Made by a program: the position numbers and the translations under genes. A model generated the notes under the pieces. That model did not search any database. It was not told the DNA's origin and was given only the letters and a program-made list of their open reading frames with translations. Positions 1-6,345 of a stretch of 7,491 bases of DNA are shown piece by piece; position 1 is the stretch's first letter; each line of letters opens with the position of its first letter. This DNA comes from an uncultured Clostridia bacterium (lineage in GTDB: Bacteria > Bacillota > Clostridia > Oscillospirales > Ruminococcaceae): the NCBI GenBank assembly GCA_946563605.1, contig CAMNVW010000071.1, positions 1 to 7,491 on the forward strand, in the 5' to 3' direction.

Positions 1-1
1 G

Positions 2-58
2 GGGTGTGGGTTTCTTGTGGATAAATACAAAAAACACGAAACAGTATCTTTTGATTAA
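2..58 (+). CDS. Possible C-terminal tail of an upstream gene (5' end outside window)
   Basis: From the left edge, the frame beginning at base 2 reads GCGFLVDKYKKHETVSFD and stops at TAA (56-58). Only about 18 residues are visible, so no family can be named. I favour this frame because its stop lies 3-5 bases before a terminator-like stem-loop (62-108), as expected for the end of a gene transcribed rightwards. The other + frames either stop at once or run on through the terminator and promoter. The call rests on position rather than on sequence similarity, and the tail could be non-coding. Confidence 0.35.
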   Translation, partial: GCGFLVDKYKKHETVSFD

Positions 59-61
59 AAC

Positions 62-108
62 AATCGACGGCGAACCAACTTACATGGGTTCACGGTCGAT
101 TTCTTTTT
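62..108 (+). terminator. Stem-loop terminator of the gene entering from the left
   Basis: ATCGACGGCGAACC (63-76) can pair with GGTTCACGGTCGAT (87-100) in 12 of 14 positions, with mismatches at 69/94 and 71/92 and a 10-base loop. The stem is followed by TTTCTTTTT (100-108). The other strand also has a T-rich tail (TTGTTTTAA) after the stem, so it could act in both directions. The two internal mismatches weaken the stem. Its place just after a plausible stop codon supports the call. Confidence 0.5.
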
Positions 109-261
109 GCGAATGCCTGCACAAGCTTTACGAGACTGCTTTCGTTTCCCCTGGATTCTCCCTTTTATCATCATTTTTTCATCCCATATTTATCACTTTA
201 CACACCGTTTCCCTTGTTAAAATATCCTATCTTTTCTTAAATTTTTATACATTTATACAAT
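109..261. other. AT-rich intergenic DNA with a weak alternative promoter
   Basis: No convincing gene is visible. The stretch becomes strongly AT-rich towards the right. TTGTTA (214-219) with a 17-base spacer to TTAAAT (237-242) is a 4-of-6 match at the -10 and could be a weak vegetative promoter for the gene at 333. I rate it below the extended -10 at 296-304. Confidence 0.3.
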
Positions 262-280
262 CTCGTCGAATTTTGTCGAA
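262..280 (+). promoter_or_regulatory. Tandem 0A boxes (predicted Spo0A binding sites)
   Basis: TTTGTCGAA (272-280) matches the full 9-base 0A-box consensus for Spo0A. Ten bases upstream, CTCGTCGAA (262-270) keeps the GTCGAA core. The two lie on the same strand one helical turn apart, the arrangement known for Spo0A dimers on target promoters. The downstream box covers the -35-like TTGTCG (273-278), which sits 20 bases from the -10 at 299-304. That spacing is too long for unaided RNA polymerase but resembles Spo0A-activated sigma-A promoters such as spoIIG. The sequence match is seen directly; activation by Spo0A is inferred. Isolated TGTCGAA words also occur inside two coding regions (near 875 and 5954), so the core alone is not specific. 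Confidence 0.6.
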
Positions 281-295
281 TTTCACTACTGAATC

Positions 296-304
296 TGCTA
301 TAAT
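296..304 (+). promoter_or_regulatory. Extended -10 promoter element
   Basis: TGCTATAAT is a perfect TATAAT hexamer (299-304) with the upstream TGn extension. Transcription would start near 311, leaving a short leader of about 20 bases before the TTG start at 333. There is no good -35 at 16-18 bases. The nearest TTG-type hexamer is 20 bases away inside a 0A box, which suggests dependence on an activator. Confidence 0.6.
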
Positions 305-320
305 AAAAGAAAACTGGAAA

Positions 321-325
321 AGAGG
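321..325 (+). promoter_or_regulatory. Ribosome binding site that fixes the TTG start at 333
   Basis: AGAGG, within a purine run (GGAAAAGAGG, 316-325), lies 7 bases before TTG 333. The next codons encode a classical signal peptide. The frame stays open to position 6, but the codons before 333 cover the terminator and promoter and have no such site. Confidence 0.65.
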
Positions 326-332
326 CTATATT

Positions 333-1730
333 TTGAAATTCAGGTTCCAAACCTTACTCGTTTTCTTTCTCTGCACTGCGCTCTCCCTGTCAGTGTGCGC
401 AGATACCTTTACCGACCAGTGCTCCTCCGATCTGTCCACGCCCTCGCGCGAAACTTACAACTTCAGCTTGTTCAGCTCCTATCTGGAGGACTTGCAGATT
501 CCGGAAATAGTTGACAAAACCGCTTTGGGAATCAGTGATTTATCATCGGTCGGTGAAATCATCTACTCTGTCAAAAATCCCGAGGAAGTGACCGTCTCGA
601 CCTACCGCCTGCTTGCTTCCTACGCCGTAAAGCGCGCCGACGGCACTCTGTCATACGGCACTGCCCTGCCGAATGAAAATTATGAACTGCTGCCTCTTTG
701 GCTCGACGAAAGCACCGACGATGTTTACTGCCTCGACAACGGCGTCTACTATCTTCTGCGCTACCAGGAAGATATCGGATATGATTTTTCTTCTGATGCT
801 GAACAGCCGGAGCATGAACTGGTACCTTACGGTTTGACCATTATGCAATCCTTTGATGGGGCGACCTTTCATCCTGTCGAAAGCGAATTGATTTACACCA
901 CGCGGTTCGTCAGCAGTTCCTCCCCTGAGCTGTTCCATGAAATCTATCATGCGCCGCTTTCTTCCGACTGCCGGTATTTAAAAATCCGGCTGAAACAATT
1001 TTCCAAAATCAAAAGTGTGGACCTCGCTGGACAGGAGGGAACATTGGAACTTTCCTCCAGCTACTTCCCTGCGATGATCAACAAGATTGAATATATCACC
1101 GCCTCAAAGCCGCTCAATCCAGACGGCGGCGCTGAGTTACCCTTGGAGGATGAGGAACAAACTGTTTACGGAGATCCATCCAAGTATGAAAAGGGGAATA
1201 ATTCTTCTGTCACTCAAAAATCCTCCAGTTCATCCTCCTCTTCTTCATCCGCAAAATCCACAAGCAGCAATGGAGATTCCACCAATACCACTTCCACCAC
1301 TTCTTCGGTAGAACACACCACCTCAACCACCACAAGTGATTCCAACAACACTTCCTCCACCAATAATTACACCACAAACAACTATTATTTTTACTTTTCC
1401 GAGAACGCCAGGGAAATTTTGCAGCAGATTGCTGAAGAAGGTCAGCTGCCAGCAGAATTATCTGAATCAGTGCAAGCTGATTCAGACCGTGTCAGTGCTG
1501 ACACGCAAACTACGGTTGTCTTTAACGATTCTATCTCGGTCGGAGCTTCCGCCGAAAACATGAGTACGACCTCCACAACCGATTCGACAGAGGACAAACG
1601 CCTTTTTTATCTGACCCTTACTGGCATCTGCGCCATCATTACGCTGCAAATCATCAATATTTTGAAACCATCACGTCACAAAAATAATACCCATGACGAT
1701 GATTCCGACGACTTTGACATGGAAGAATAA
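333..1730 (+). CDS. Exported, C-terminally membrane-anchored Ser/Thr-rich protein of unknown family
   Basis: The product is 465 aa with a TTG start, chosen from the AGAGG site and the signal peptide. Residues 1-23 are a signal peptide (MKFRF, hydrophobic core, likely cut after SVCA). LSVC is not a good lipobox because Val precedes Cys. Residues 24 to about 285 form a mixed ectodomain with three cysteines. The pattern SFDGATF followed by RYLKIRL loosely recalls the strands of F5/8-type (CBM32-like) beta-sandwiches, which is only a guess. A Ser/Thr/Asn-rich stalk spans about 290-357, including ten serines (297-306), and ends in the aromatic patch NNYYFYF. Residues 424-444 are a transmembrane helix followed by KPSRHK and an acidic tail (DDDSDDFDMEE). 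The expected topology is type I, with the bulk outside the cell. The gene is monocistronic, has its own terminator, and probably answers to Spo0A. I do not recognise the family and assign no function. Confidence 0.8.
   Translation: MKFRFQTLLVFFLCTALSLSVCADTFTDQCSSDLSTPSRETYNFSLFSSYLEDLQIPEIVDKTALGISDLSSVGEIIYSVKNPEEVTVSTYRLLASYAVKRADGTLSYGTALPNENYELLPLWLDESTDDVYCLDNGVYYLLRYQEDIGYDFSSDAEQPEHELVPYGLTIMQSFDGATFHPVESELIYTTRFVSSSSPELFHEIYHAPLSSDCRYLKIRLKQFSKIKSVDLAGQEGTLELSSSYFPAMINKIEYITASKPLNPDGGAELPLEDEEQTVYGDPSKYEKGNNSSVTQKSSSSSSSSSSAKSTSSNGDSTNTTSTTSSVEHTTSTTTSDSNNTSSTNNYTTNNYYFYFSENAREILQQIAEEGQLPAELSESVQADSDRVSADTQTTVVFNDSISVGASAENMSTTSTTDSTEDKRLFYLTLTGICAIITLQIINILKPSRHKNNTHDDDSDDFDMEE
1461..1505. 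repeat. Two back-to-back perfect inverted repeats inside the coding sequence
   Basis: TCTGAATCAG (1461-1470) and CTGATTCAGA (1477-1486) form a perfect 10-bp stem with a 6-base loop. One base later, CGTGTCAG (1488-1495) and CTGACACG (1498-1505) form a perfect 8-bp inverted repeat around TG, or as RNA a 7-bp stem with a 4-base loop. They fall in codons for the membrane-proximal ectodomain (SESVQADSDRVSADT). No T run follows, so this is not a standard terminator. The role is unknown. Confidence 0.75.
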
Positions 1731-1768
1731 ACAAAAGTCCCGAAGAGTTTTTCTTCGGGATTTTTGTT
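1731..1768. terminator. Bidirectional intrinsic terminator between converging genes
   Basis: TCCCGAAGA (1738-1746) pairs perfectly with TCTTCGGGA (1752-1760) across the loop GTTTT, and TTTTTGTT follows. The left flank ACAAAAG gives a matching U-rich tail on the other strand. It begins directly after the stop codon of the + strand gene and lies about 110 bases past the stop of the - strand exporter operon, so it probably serves both. A weaker hairpin (GCAGC 1843-1847 with GCTGC 1856-1860) lies nearer the exporter stop but has no good U tract. Confidence 0.85.
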
Positions 1769-1868
1769 GAGAAAGTCAAATCTATTTCTCACACAGGTTT
1801 TTCAACTGCTCCTGGTGAGATATGTGAATAACAATTTTATTTGCAGCGGGTGACAGCTGCACTCTGTT

Positions 1869-3737
1869 TTACTCTGTGTAATACTGCGCTTGTGCCTGCC
1901 ACAACTCATAGTATTTTCCGTTTTCATCCGCTACAAGGCTCTCATGGGTGCCCTGCTGGATAACGGCGCCTTCGTTGAATACGGCGATCTCATCGCAGAA
2001 TTTACAGCTGGACAGGCGATGACTGATGTAGATGGCGGTTTTATCGCCGGCAATTTCGTTGAACTTGCTGTAAATTTCGGCTTCGGCAATCGGGTCGAGC
2101 GCCGCGGTTGGCTCGTCAAGGATAATAAACGGCGCATCCTTGTAAAGCGCTCTGGCAATCGCAATCTTCTGCGCCTCACCGCCCGAAACGTCAACGCCGC
2201 CCTTGTTGTAATCCTTGTAAAGATAGGTTTCCGTTCCATCCTTCATTCTGACAAGCCTATCCATGAAGCCCGCCTTATCAAGGCAATCGACAACGCGTTC
2301 CTTGTCATAATCGACCTTCGACGCCACGTTCTCTCCCAGCTTCAGCGCGAAGAGCTTGAAGTCTTGGAATACAACCGAAAAGATGTTCATGTATTCTGCA
2401 TAGTTGTATTTGCGGATGTCAATGCCGTTGAGCAGAATCTCGCCCTCGGTCGGGTCATACAGACGGCACAGCAGTTTGATAAAGGTCGTTTTGCCGCTGC
2501 CGTTCATGCCGACTACGGCAAGGCGCTTGCCAATCTCAAATTTCATATTGACGTTGCGCAGAGAATAGTTTTCGCTGCCCGGGTATTTGAACGAAACATT
2601 GCGGAACTCCACATAATATTTGCGGTCGCTGCGTTTTTCAACGGTCAGGCTGCCCTGGTACATATTGTTTGGAATATCCAAAAATTCATAGACCACTTCC
2701 AAAAAGGAGGCGTTGTTGCGCATCTTACCTAACGTAGCCACAAAATCGGACATACCGCCTGATACCTTTGTGATGGACGCAACGTACTGTGTCACCGAAC
2801 CCAGTCCAAACGCCCCTGCCAGTGCTTTCAGACAGACAAACGCATAGGCAACACCTGTGAAGGCAACCGACACAGCAGCGGATGCTGCATTTAACAGTCC
2901 TCTTGGACCCCAGCTCAAATGGGCAAACACACCACTGGAACCAAAAATTCCATCTTTATACTCAAAATATTGGTGTCCAATTTTTTCCTGATGGTACATT
3001 CTCACATCGGTTGCCAGTTCTCTGTCATCGCCTATAGAAGTGAAGAAGTTAAACAGGCGGTTTCCTAAATTGTTATCTCCTGCAAATTTTGCCCAGTAAC
3101 TGCCTGCTTTGTTGCTCAGAACAGGCGCGATAAAGGTAATCGCCAGCATAACAGCAATGATCAAAAGAACTGCCAACGGATGATTCAAATAAGCAAAAGA
3201 ACTGCCGTCCGGCACTTGGCTGACAAACAGGGAAACTGTCAGCGAGATACCGCCGAGGATGGTCAGCACGGAGGAACACAGATTTTCATAGTGTCCCAAC
3301 ACAGCTATCAAGCCCCAACCGCCGCCGTTTTGGTTCTGGCGGATGGTGGACAGCAATTCCGCTGTGGACAGCTGATCCAAATCGGAGAAGTCCATGTCGA
3401 GCATCTTTTCCGATAGAATATGCAGCATACTGCGCCATTGACCTGCGTTGTAGGTTTCTTTCCATTTATTGAGCAATGCAGAACCCAGTGCCAGTAGCGC
3501 CGCAGTCCCCAGCGTCAGCAGGACTAAAAAGCGCAAACGCTGTACATCCCGATTTCCGGCAAGCTCGTTAATAACAAGTGCGGAGAGGTAGATGCCGACG
3601 TAGGGGGTCAGTGCCTCCCAAACAACGCTTGTTAAACGCGAGATCACCATCTGTGGATAGTGCTGATAGATGATCCGAAAAGCGCGGTTGTTCATCTGCA
3701 TGGTTTCTTTCCATGATTTGAGGTTATTCTTTTTCAT
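1869..3737 (-). CDS. ABC exporter half-transporter, fused membrane and ATPase domains (second subunit)
   Basis: The product is 622 aa, the normal length for a type I exporter half-transporter (membrane domain about 1-330, ATPase about 370-622). The ATPase motifs are complete: Walker A GMNGSGKTT (410-418), Q-loop in VFQDF, signature VSGGEAQ (517-523), Walker B ending ILDEP with D541 and catalytic E542, D-loop AALDP, and H-loop His573. The spacing matches the upstream subunit, so both ATP sites look active. The Q-loop and signature style resembles lantibiotic/peptide exporters. There is no N-terminal C39 peptidase, so it would not mature a leader peptide itself. I chose ATG 3737 because GGAGG lies 6 bases before it; ATG 3743 and the frame back to 3779 are alternatives. 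The start overlaps the end of the first subunit gene by 14 bases, implying translational coupling and a heterodimer. The substrate is unknown. Confidence 0.9.
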   Translation of the reverse strand: MKKNNLKSWKETMQMNNRAFRIIYQHYPQMVISRLTSVVWEALTPYVGIYLSALVINELAGNRDVQRLRFLVLLTLGTAALLALGSALLNKWKETYNAGQWRSMLHILSEKMLDMDFSDLDQLSTAELLSTIRQNQNGGGWGLIAVLGHYENLCSSVLTILGGISLTVSLFVSQVPDGSSFAYLNHPLAVLLIIAVMLAITFIAPVLSNKAGSYWAKFAGDNNLGNRLFNFFTSIGDDRELATDVRMYHQEKIGHQYFEYKDGIFGSSGVFAHLSWGPRGLLNAASAAVSVAFTGVAYAFVCLKALAGAFGLGSVTQYVASITKVSGGMSDFVATLGKMRNNASFLEVVYEFLDIPNNMYQGSLTVEKRSDRKYYVEFRNVSFKYPGSENYSLRNVNMKFEIGKRLAVVGMNGSGKTTFIKLLCRLYDPTEGEILLNGIDIRKYNYAEYMNIFSVVFQDFKLFALKLGENVASKVDYDKERVVDCLDKAGFMDRLVRMKDGTETYLYKDYNKGGVDVSGGEAQKIAIARALYKDAPFIILDEPTAALDPIAEAEIYSKFNEIAGDKTAIYISHRLSSCKFCDEIAVFNEGAVIQQGTHESLVADENGKYYELWQAQAQYYTE

Positions 3738-5577
3738 CTTCATCCTCCCCTTCCTTGTAGTATTTGCTCTGAATTTCATAAAGCTCAGCGTACTTACCGC
3801 CCTTCGCTAACAGTTCTTCGTGGGTTCCTTCCTCCCCGATGCCGCCGTTATCCACCATAATGATGCGGTCGCAGAAGCGGGTGGACGCCAGACGATGAGA
3901 AATGTAAACCGAGGATTTGTGGCTGGTCATCTCATTATATTTCTGATACATTTCCGATTCCGCAATCGGGTCAAGCGCAGCGGTCGGCTCGTCAAGCACC
4001 ACAAACGGCGCGTCCTTGTAAAGCGCGCGGGCAAGCATCAGCCGCTGTGTTTCACCGCCGGAAAGCAATATCGCGTCCTCATAAACGGTGCGATTTAACA
4101 GTGTTTCATATCCATGCGGCAGAGATTCAATCTTTTTGCGCAGACCGGCTTTTTCCACACAGTCCTTGACGCGCTCCATGTCGATGTTCTCGTCATCCTG
4201 CGCTACATTCATGGCAACCGTTCCAGCCAAAAGTGAAAATTGCTGGAACACCGCCGAGAACATGGTGTAATAATCCACGCGGTTATATTTTCTGATGTCC
4301 TTTCCATCCAGAAGCACACGTCCCTCGGTCGGGTCAAGAAATCCGCACATCAATTTAATCAGTGTTGTTTTGCCGGCGCCATTCAGTCCCACCACAGCCA
4401 GCTTTTCGCCCGGGTACAGGGTAAGATTGATGTTGGTCAAGGTATCCTTCTCCGCCCCTGGGTAGCGGAACGATACGTTTTCCAGCTTGAGTTCATACAT
4501 CCGGTCAGCCTGCGCATGAAGGGGTTCGCCGCCTGTTAAACAAAACGGTTCGTCATATTCCAGATATTCGCGGAGAGTCGAAATATTCAACGACTGCTTG
4601 TAAAGGGTGTTCAATCCGCCCAGGATTCCTGTTACCCATGCGCTGAACCCGCCGACTGTGCTGAAGAACAGCAAAAACTGCGCGACGCTCATGCCGTCGT
4701 TTAAGACCATAGAGATGAGGTAGGCGTATGCAATTCCGTTGCGCAAAAAGGCAAAGACGAGGTCGGCGATTCTTCCCCAAATGTACACGCTTTCTGCTTT
4801 TGCATGAAAGGCGATGTAAGCCTCCTTAGCCTTCTGATAGAGTTCCTGAAACCATGGTCGCAGACCGAAGAGGCGGATATCCTTTGCCGCAGTTGTATCA
4901 TTGCTTACACGGTCATCGATATACCACATATGCCTGATGTATTCCGCCTCTTCCTCGCGGTGGCGATAGCCGTAGCCATTCAGATGATTGGTGATGAAGT
5001 AGCTGATCAAAGATGTGATAAGCACGACCGCCAAAAGCAGCGGCTGCACGCTGGACAGCAGCAGAACATAAAAGATAAATCCAATGATATTGGTTGCAAG
5101 ATCTGTGAGCGTTGTCCAGATGGCTTCGCCTGCTTCACTGTTGGAAGAAACTGCTTCGCCAGCTTTTTCTTCCACTTTTTTAAACTGGTCATCAAACAAA
5201 TTTGGGTAGGAGGTCGTTGAAGTTTTTTCTCTGAGTTTCGCCATAAGTCCTACTCGGACAGCAACCCTGCCGAATAAGGTATTGGTTTTGGCATAGTTGG
5301 AAAGAGCCGCCACCAGCATCAGTGCGCCGGTGAAAAACAAAATCGTAGCGATCAGTTCACCCACCGGTGCGCGCCGTTCCACCACCGCCAGAATGGTCGG
5401 CGAAACATAGAGGTTGATCAGGTTTAAGCCCACTGCTGTCAGCGCAACCAGCGCGCTCAACGCCAGCACCTTTTTCTCTCCCGATGTCCAGGCTGTTTTC
5501 GCCATGAACCATGCGTTTTGTGCCATATTATATTTCGGCTTGGGAGCTTTTTCTTTTTTTAATTTTTCTTGCGTCAC
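3724..5577 (-). CDS. ABC exporter half-transporter, fused membrane and ATPase domains (first subunit)
   Basis: The product is about 617 aa from GTG 5577. A basic N-terminal tail (KLKKEKAPKPK) precedes membrane helices beginning near residues 37 and 75, with more at roughly 150-200 and 270-320. The ATPase domain has Walker A GLNGAGKTT (397-405), Q-loop VFQQF, signature LSGGETQ (505-511), Walker B ending VLDEP with D529 and E530, and H-loop His561. All catalytic residues are present. The C-terminus is highly acidic (EGEDEDEKE). The start is uncertain: AGAAAGGA (5588-5595) lies 10 bases before GTG 5577, while a TTG at 5613 extends the frame into the terminator hairpin and is unlikely. It pairs with the overlapping second subunit, most simply as a heterodimeric exporter of a peptide, drug or lipid. 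Translation of the second subunit begins within its last codons. Confidence 0.9.
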   Translation of the reverse strand: MTQEKLKKEKAPKPKYNMAQNAWFMAKTAWTSGEKKVLALSALVALTAVGLNLINLYVSPTILAVVERRAPVGELIATILFFTGALMLVAALSNYAKTNTLFGRVAVRVGLMAKLREKTSTTSYPNLFDDQFKKVEEKAGEAVSSNSEAGEAIWTTLTDLATNIIGFIFYVLLLSSVQPLLLAVVLITSLISYFITNHLNGYGYRHREEEAEYIRHMWYIDDRVSNDTTAAKDIRLFGLRPWFQELYQKAKEAYIAFHAKAESVYIWGRIADLVFAFLRNGIAYAYLISMVLNDGMSVAQFLLFFSTVGGFSAWVTGILGGLNTLYKQSLNISTLREYLEYDEPFCLTGGEPLHAQADRMYELKLENVSFRYPGAEKDTLTNINLTLYPGEKLAVVGLNGAGKTTLIKLMCGFLDPTEGRVLLDGKDIRKYNRVDYYTMFSAVFQQFSLLAGTVAMNVAQDDENIDMERVKDCVEKAGLRKKIESLPHGYETLLNRTVYEDAILLSGGETQRLMLARALYKDAPFVVLDEPTAALDPIAESEMYQKYNEMTSHKSSVYISHRLASTRFCDRIIMVDNGGIGEEGTHEELLAKGGKYAELYEIQSKYYKEGEDEDEKE

Positions 5578-5611
5578 AAAGAACACATCCTTTCTGTCTA
5601 CATCATAGCAC

Positions 5612-5640
5612 AAAAATCGCCCCCAGATTATTCTGGGGAC
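5612..5640 (-). terminator. Internal terminator/attenuator between the kinase and exporter genes
   Basis: On the - strand, CCCCAGA (5638-5632) pairs with TCTGGGG (5627-5621) around the loop ATAA. GGCGATTTTTG follows, giving a GC-rich 7-bp stem with a short U tract. It lies about 40 bases after the kinase stop and upstream of the exporter start. It may lower exporter expression relative to the regulators, or be a regulated read-through point. A TGCTATGAT extended -10-like sequence (5610-5602) follows directly, but it lacks a -35 and would leave almost no leader. Confidence 0.6.
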
Positions 5641-5665
5641 GAATCGTCATTTCTGGGGGATGAAT
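5631..5665 (-). repeat. Duplicated 14-15 base element before the exporter genes
   Basis: On the - strand, ATTCATCCCCCAGAA (5665-5651) is followed by ATTCGTCCCCAGAA (5644-5631). The copies differ by one substitution and one C, and are offset by 20-21 bases. Both can pair with the same TCTGGGGG downstream (5627-5620): the second copy forms the short terminator stem, and the first could form a competing 8-bp pairing. The 21-base spacing would also suit two LytTR-domain sites on one face of the helix, although the sequence does not match the AgrA-type consensus. Confidence 0.55.
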
Positions 5666-5674
5666 TGCAGCTTC

Positions 5675-6340
5675 TCATTCCTGCGGCGGAAGCAGTATTT
5701 CTGTTGTAAACGCTCCGTCCTCGCTGTTGCGGCTGATATAGCCGTCCAGCCGTTCCACAATCGCGTCGATGCGCACCAAACCGAAGCCATGTCCTTCGCC
5801 CTTGGTGGTGCGGAAGCGTTTGCCTACCTTTGTCAACTTCTTCCCTGCCGTAAAATTGGTGAAGGAGATGTACAGCTGCGTATTTTTCATATCCATATAC
5901 ACCCGAATGAGCCGCTGTTCTTCCGGCAGCTTCATGCTGGCTTCGATTGCATTGTCGAACAGGTTGCCGATGATGCAGCACAGGTCGATCTCCGGCAGTT
6001 TCAGCTTGAGCGAAATATTGGCGTCTGCAACCACCTGAATATGCTTTGTTTTCGCCAGCGATATTTTGGAGTTAAGAATCGCGTCGGTCATCGGATTTCC
6101 GGTTTTGATGACCGTATCCACCTTGGTCAAATCATCGTCCAGCAAATCGAGATACCGCTTGATTGCTTCCCAATCCTGCGCCGCCGCATACGCCTTCATC
6201 GTCTGGATGTGGTTGCGGTAATCGTGCCGCCATCCGCGCATCTGGCGGTACATATTGTCCACCTCGCGGTAATGTGTTTCGATCAGCTCATGCTGATAAG
6301 AAGCGATCTGCTTATCTATCCTCTTTGCAAAAAATCCCAT
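5675..6340 (-). CDS. Short soluble GHKL-type sensor histidine kinase (HPK10/AgrC-like catalytic core)
   Basis: The product is about 221 aa and lacks the usual N-terminal transmembrane sensor region. An N-terminal amphipathic/coiled-coil stretch leads into the dimerisation motif RGWRHDYRNHI (35-45) with predicted phospho-accepting His39, the RHDYxNH form of the AgrC/ComD class. The ATPase domain shows the N-box (GNLFDNAIEA, 125-134) and the G-box GEGHGFGL (181-188). It would phosphorylate the response regulator encoded just upstream. I chose ATG 6340 because GAGGTGA lies 5 bases before it. A GTG at 6349, overlapping the regulator stop as GTGA, would add three residues. No signal peptide or membrane helix is visible, so the protein should be cytoplasmic, and its input must come from a partner or a soluble ligand. 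The family is clear; the signal is unknown. Confidence 0.87.
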   Translation of the reverse strand: MGFFAKRIDKQIASYQHELIETHYREVDNMYRQMRGWRHDYRNHIQTMKAYAAAQDWEAIKRYLDLLDDDLTKVDTVIKTGNPMTDAILNSKISLAKTKHIQVVADANISLKLKLPEIDLCCIIGNLFDNAIEASMKLPEEQRLIRVYMDMKNTQLYISFTNFTAGKKLTKVGKRFRTTKGEGHGFGLVRIDAIVERLDGYISRNSEDGAFTTEILLPPQE

Positions 6341-6345
6341 CTGCT

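Noticed and set aside
16..24. TGTGGATAA, a perfect DnaA box
   Set aside because: It is a single copy within what is probably a coding tail. No cluster of boxes or AT-rich unwinding region with dnaA/dnaN nearby is seen, so there is no support for an origin.
55..174. 39-residue very basic reading frame on the - strand (15 Lys/Arg)
   Set aside because: It has no convincing ribosome site, overlaps the stem-loop at 62-108, and its composition follows from the T/C-rich opposite strand.
6..332. In-frame N-terminal extension of the surface-protein gene back to position 6
   Set aside because: This stretch contains a terminator-like stem-loop, the 0A boxes and the -10. The extension would bury a clear signal peptide, and the only good ribosome site is before TTG 333.
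873..881. Extra TGTCGAA words (here and near 5954)
   Set aside because: They lie inside coding sequence without a promoter. A 7-base word is expected about once by chance in a window of this size.
1219..1375. Serine/threonine codon-rich stretch considered as a tandem repeat or CRISPR-like array
   Set aside because: The units are irregular and in frame, encoding a low-complexity protein stalk. There is no constant repeat with unique spacers.
1890..2732. Long + strand open frame (280 codons) opposite the second exporter gene
   Set aside because: It is antisense to the conserved ATPase domain and explained by codon bias in that gene. It shows no motif and no ribosome site.
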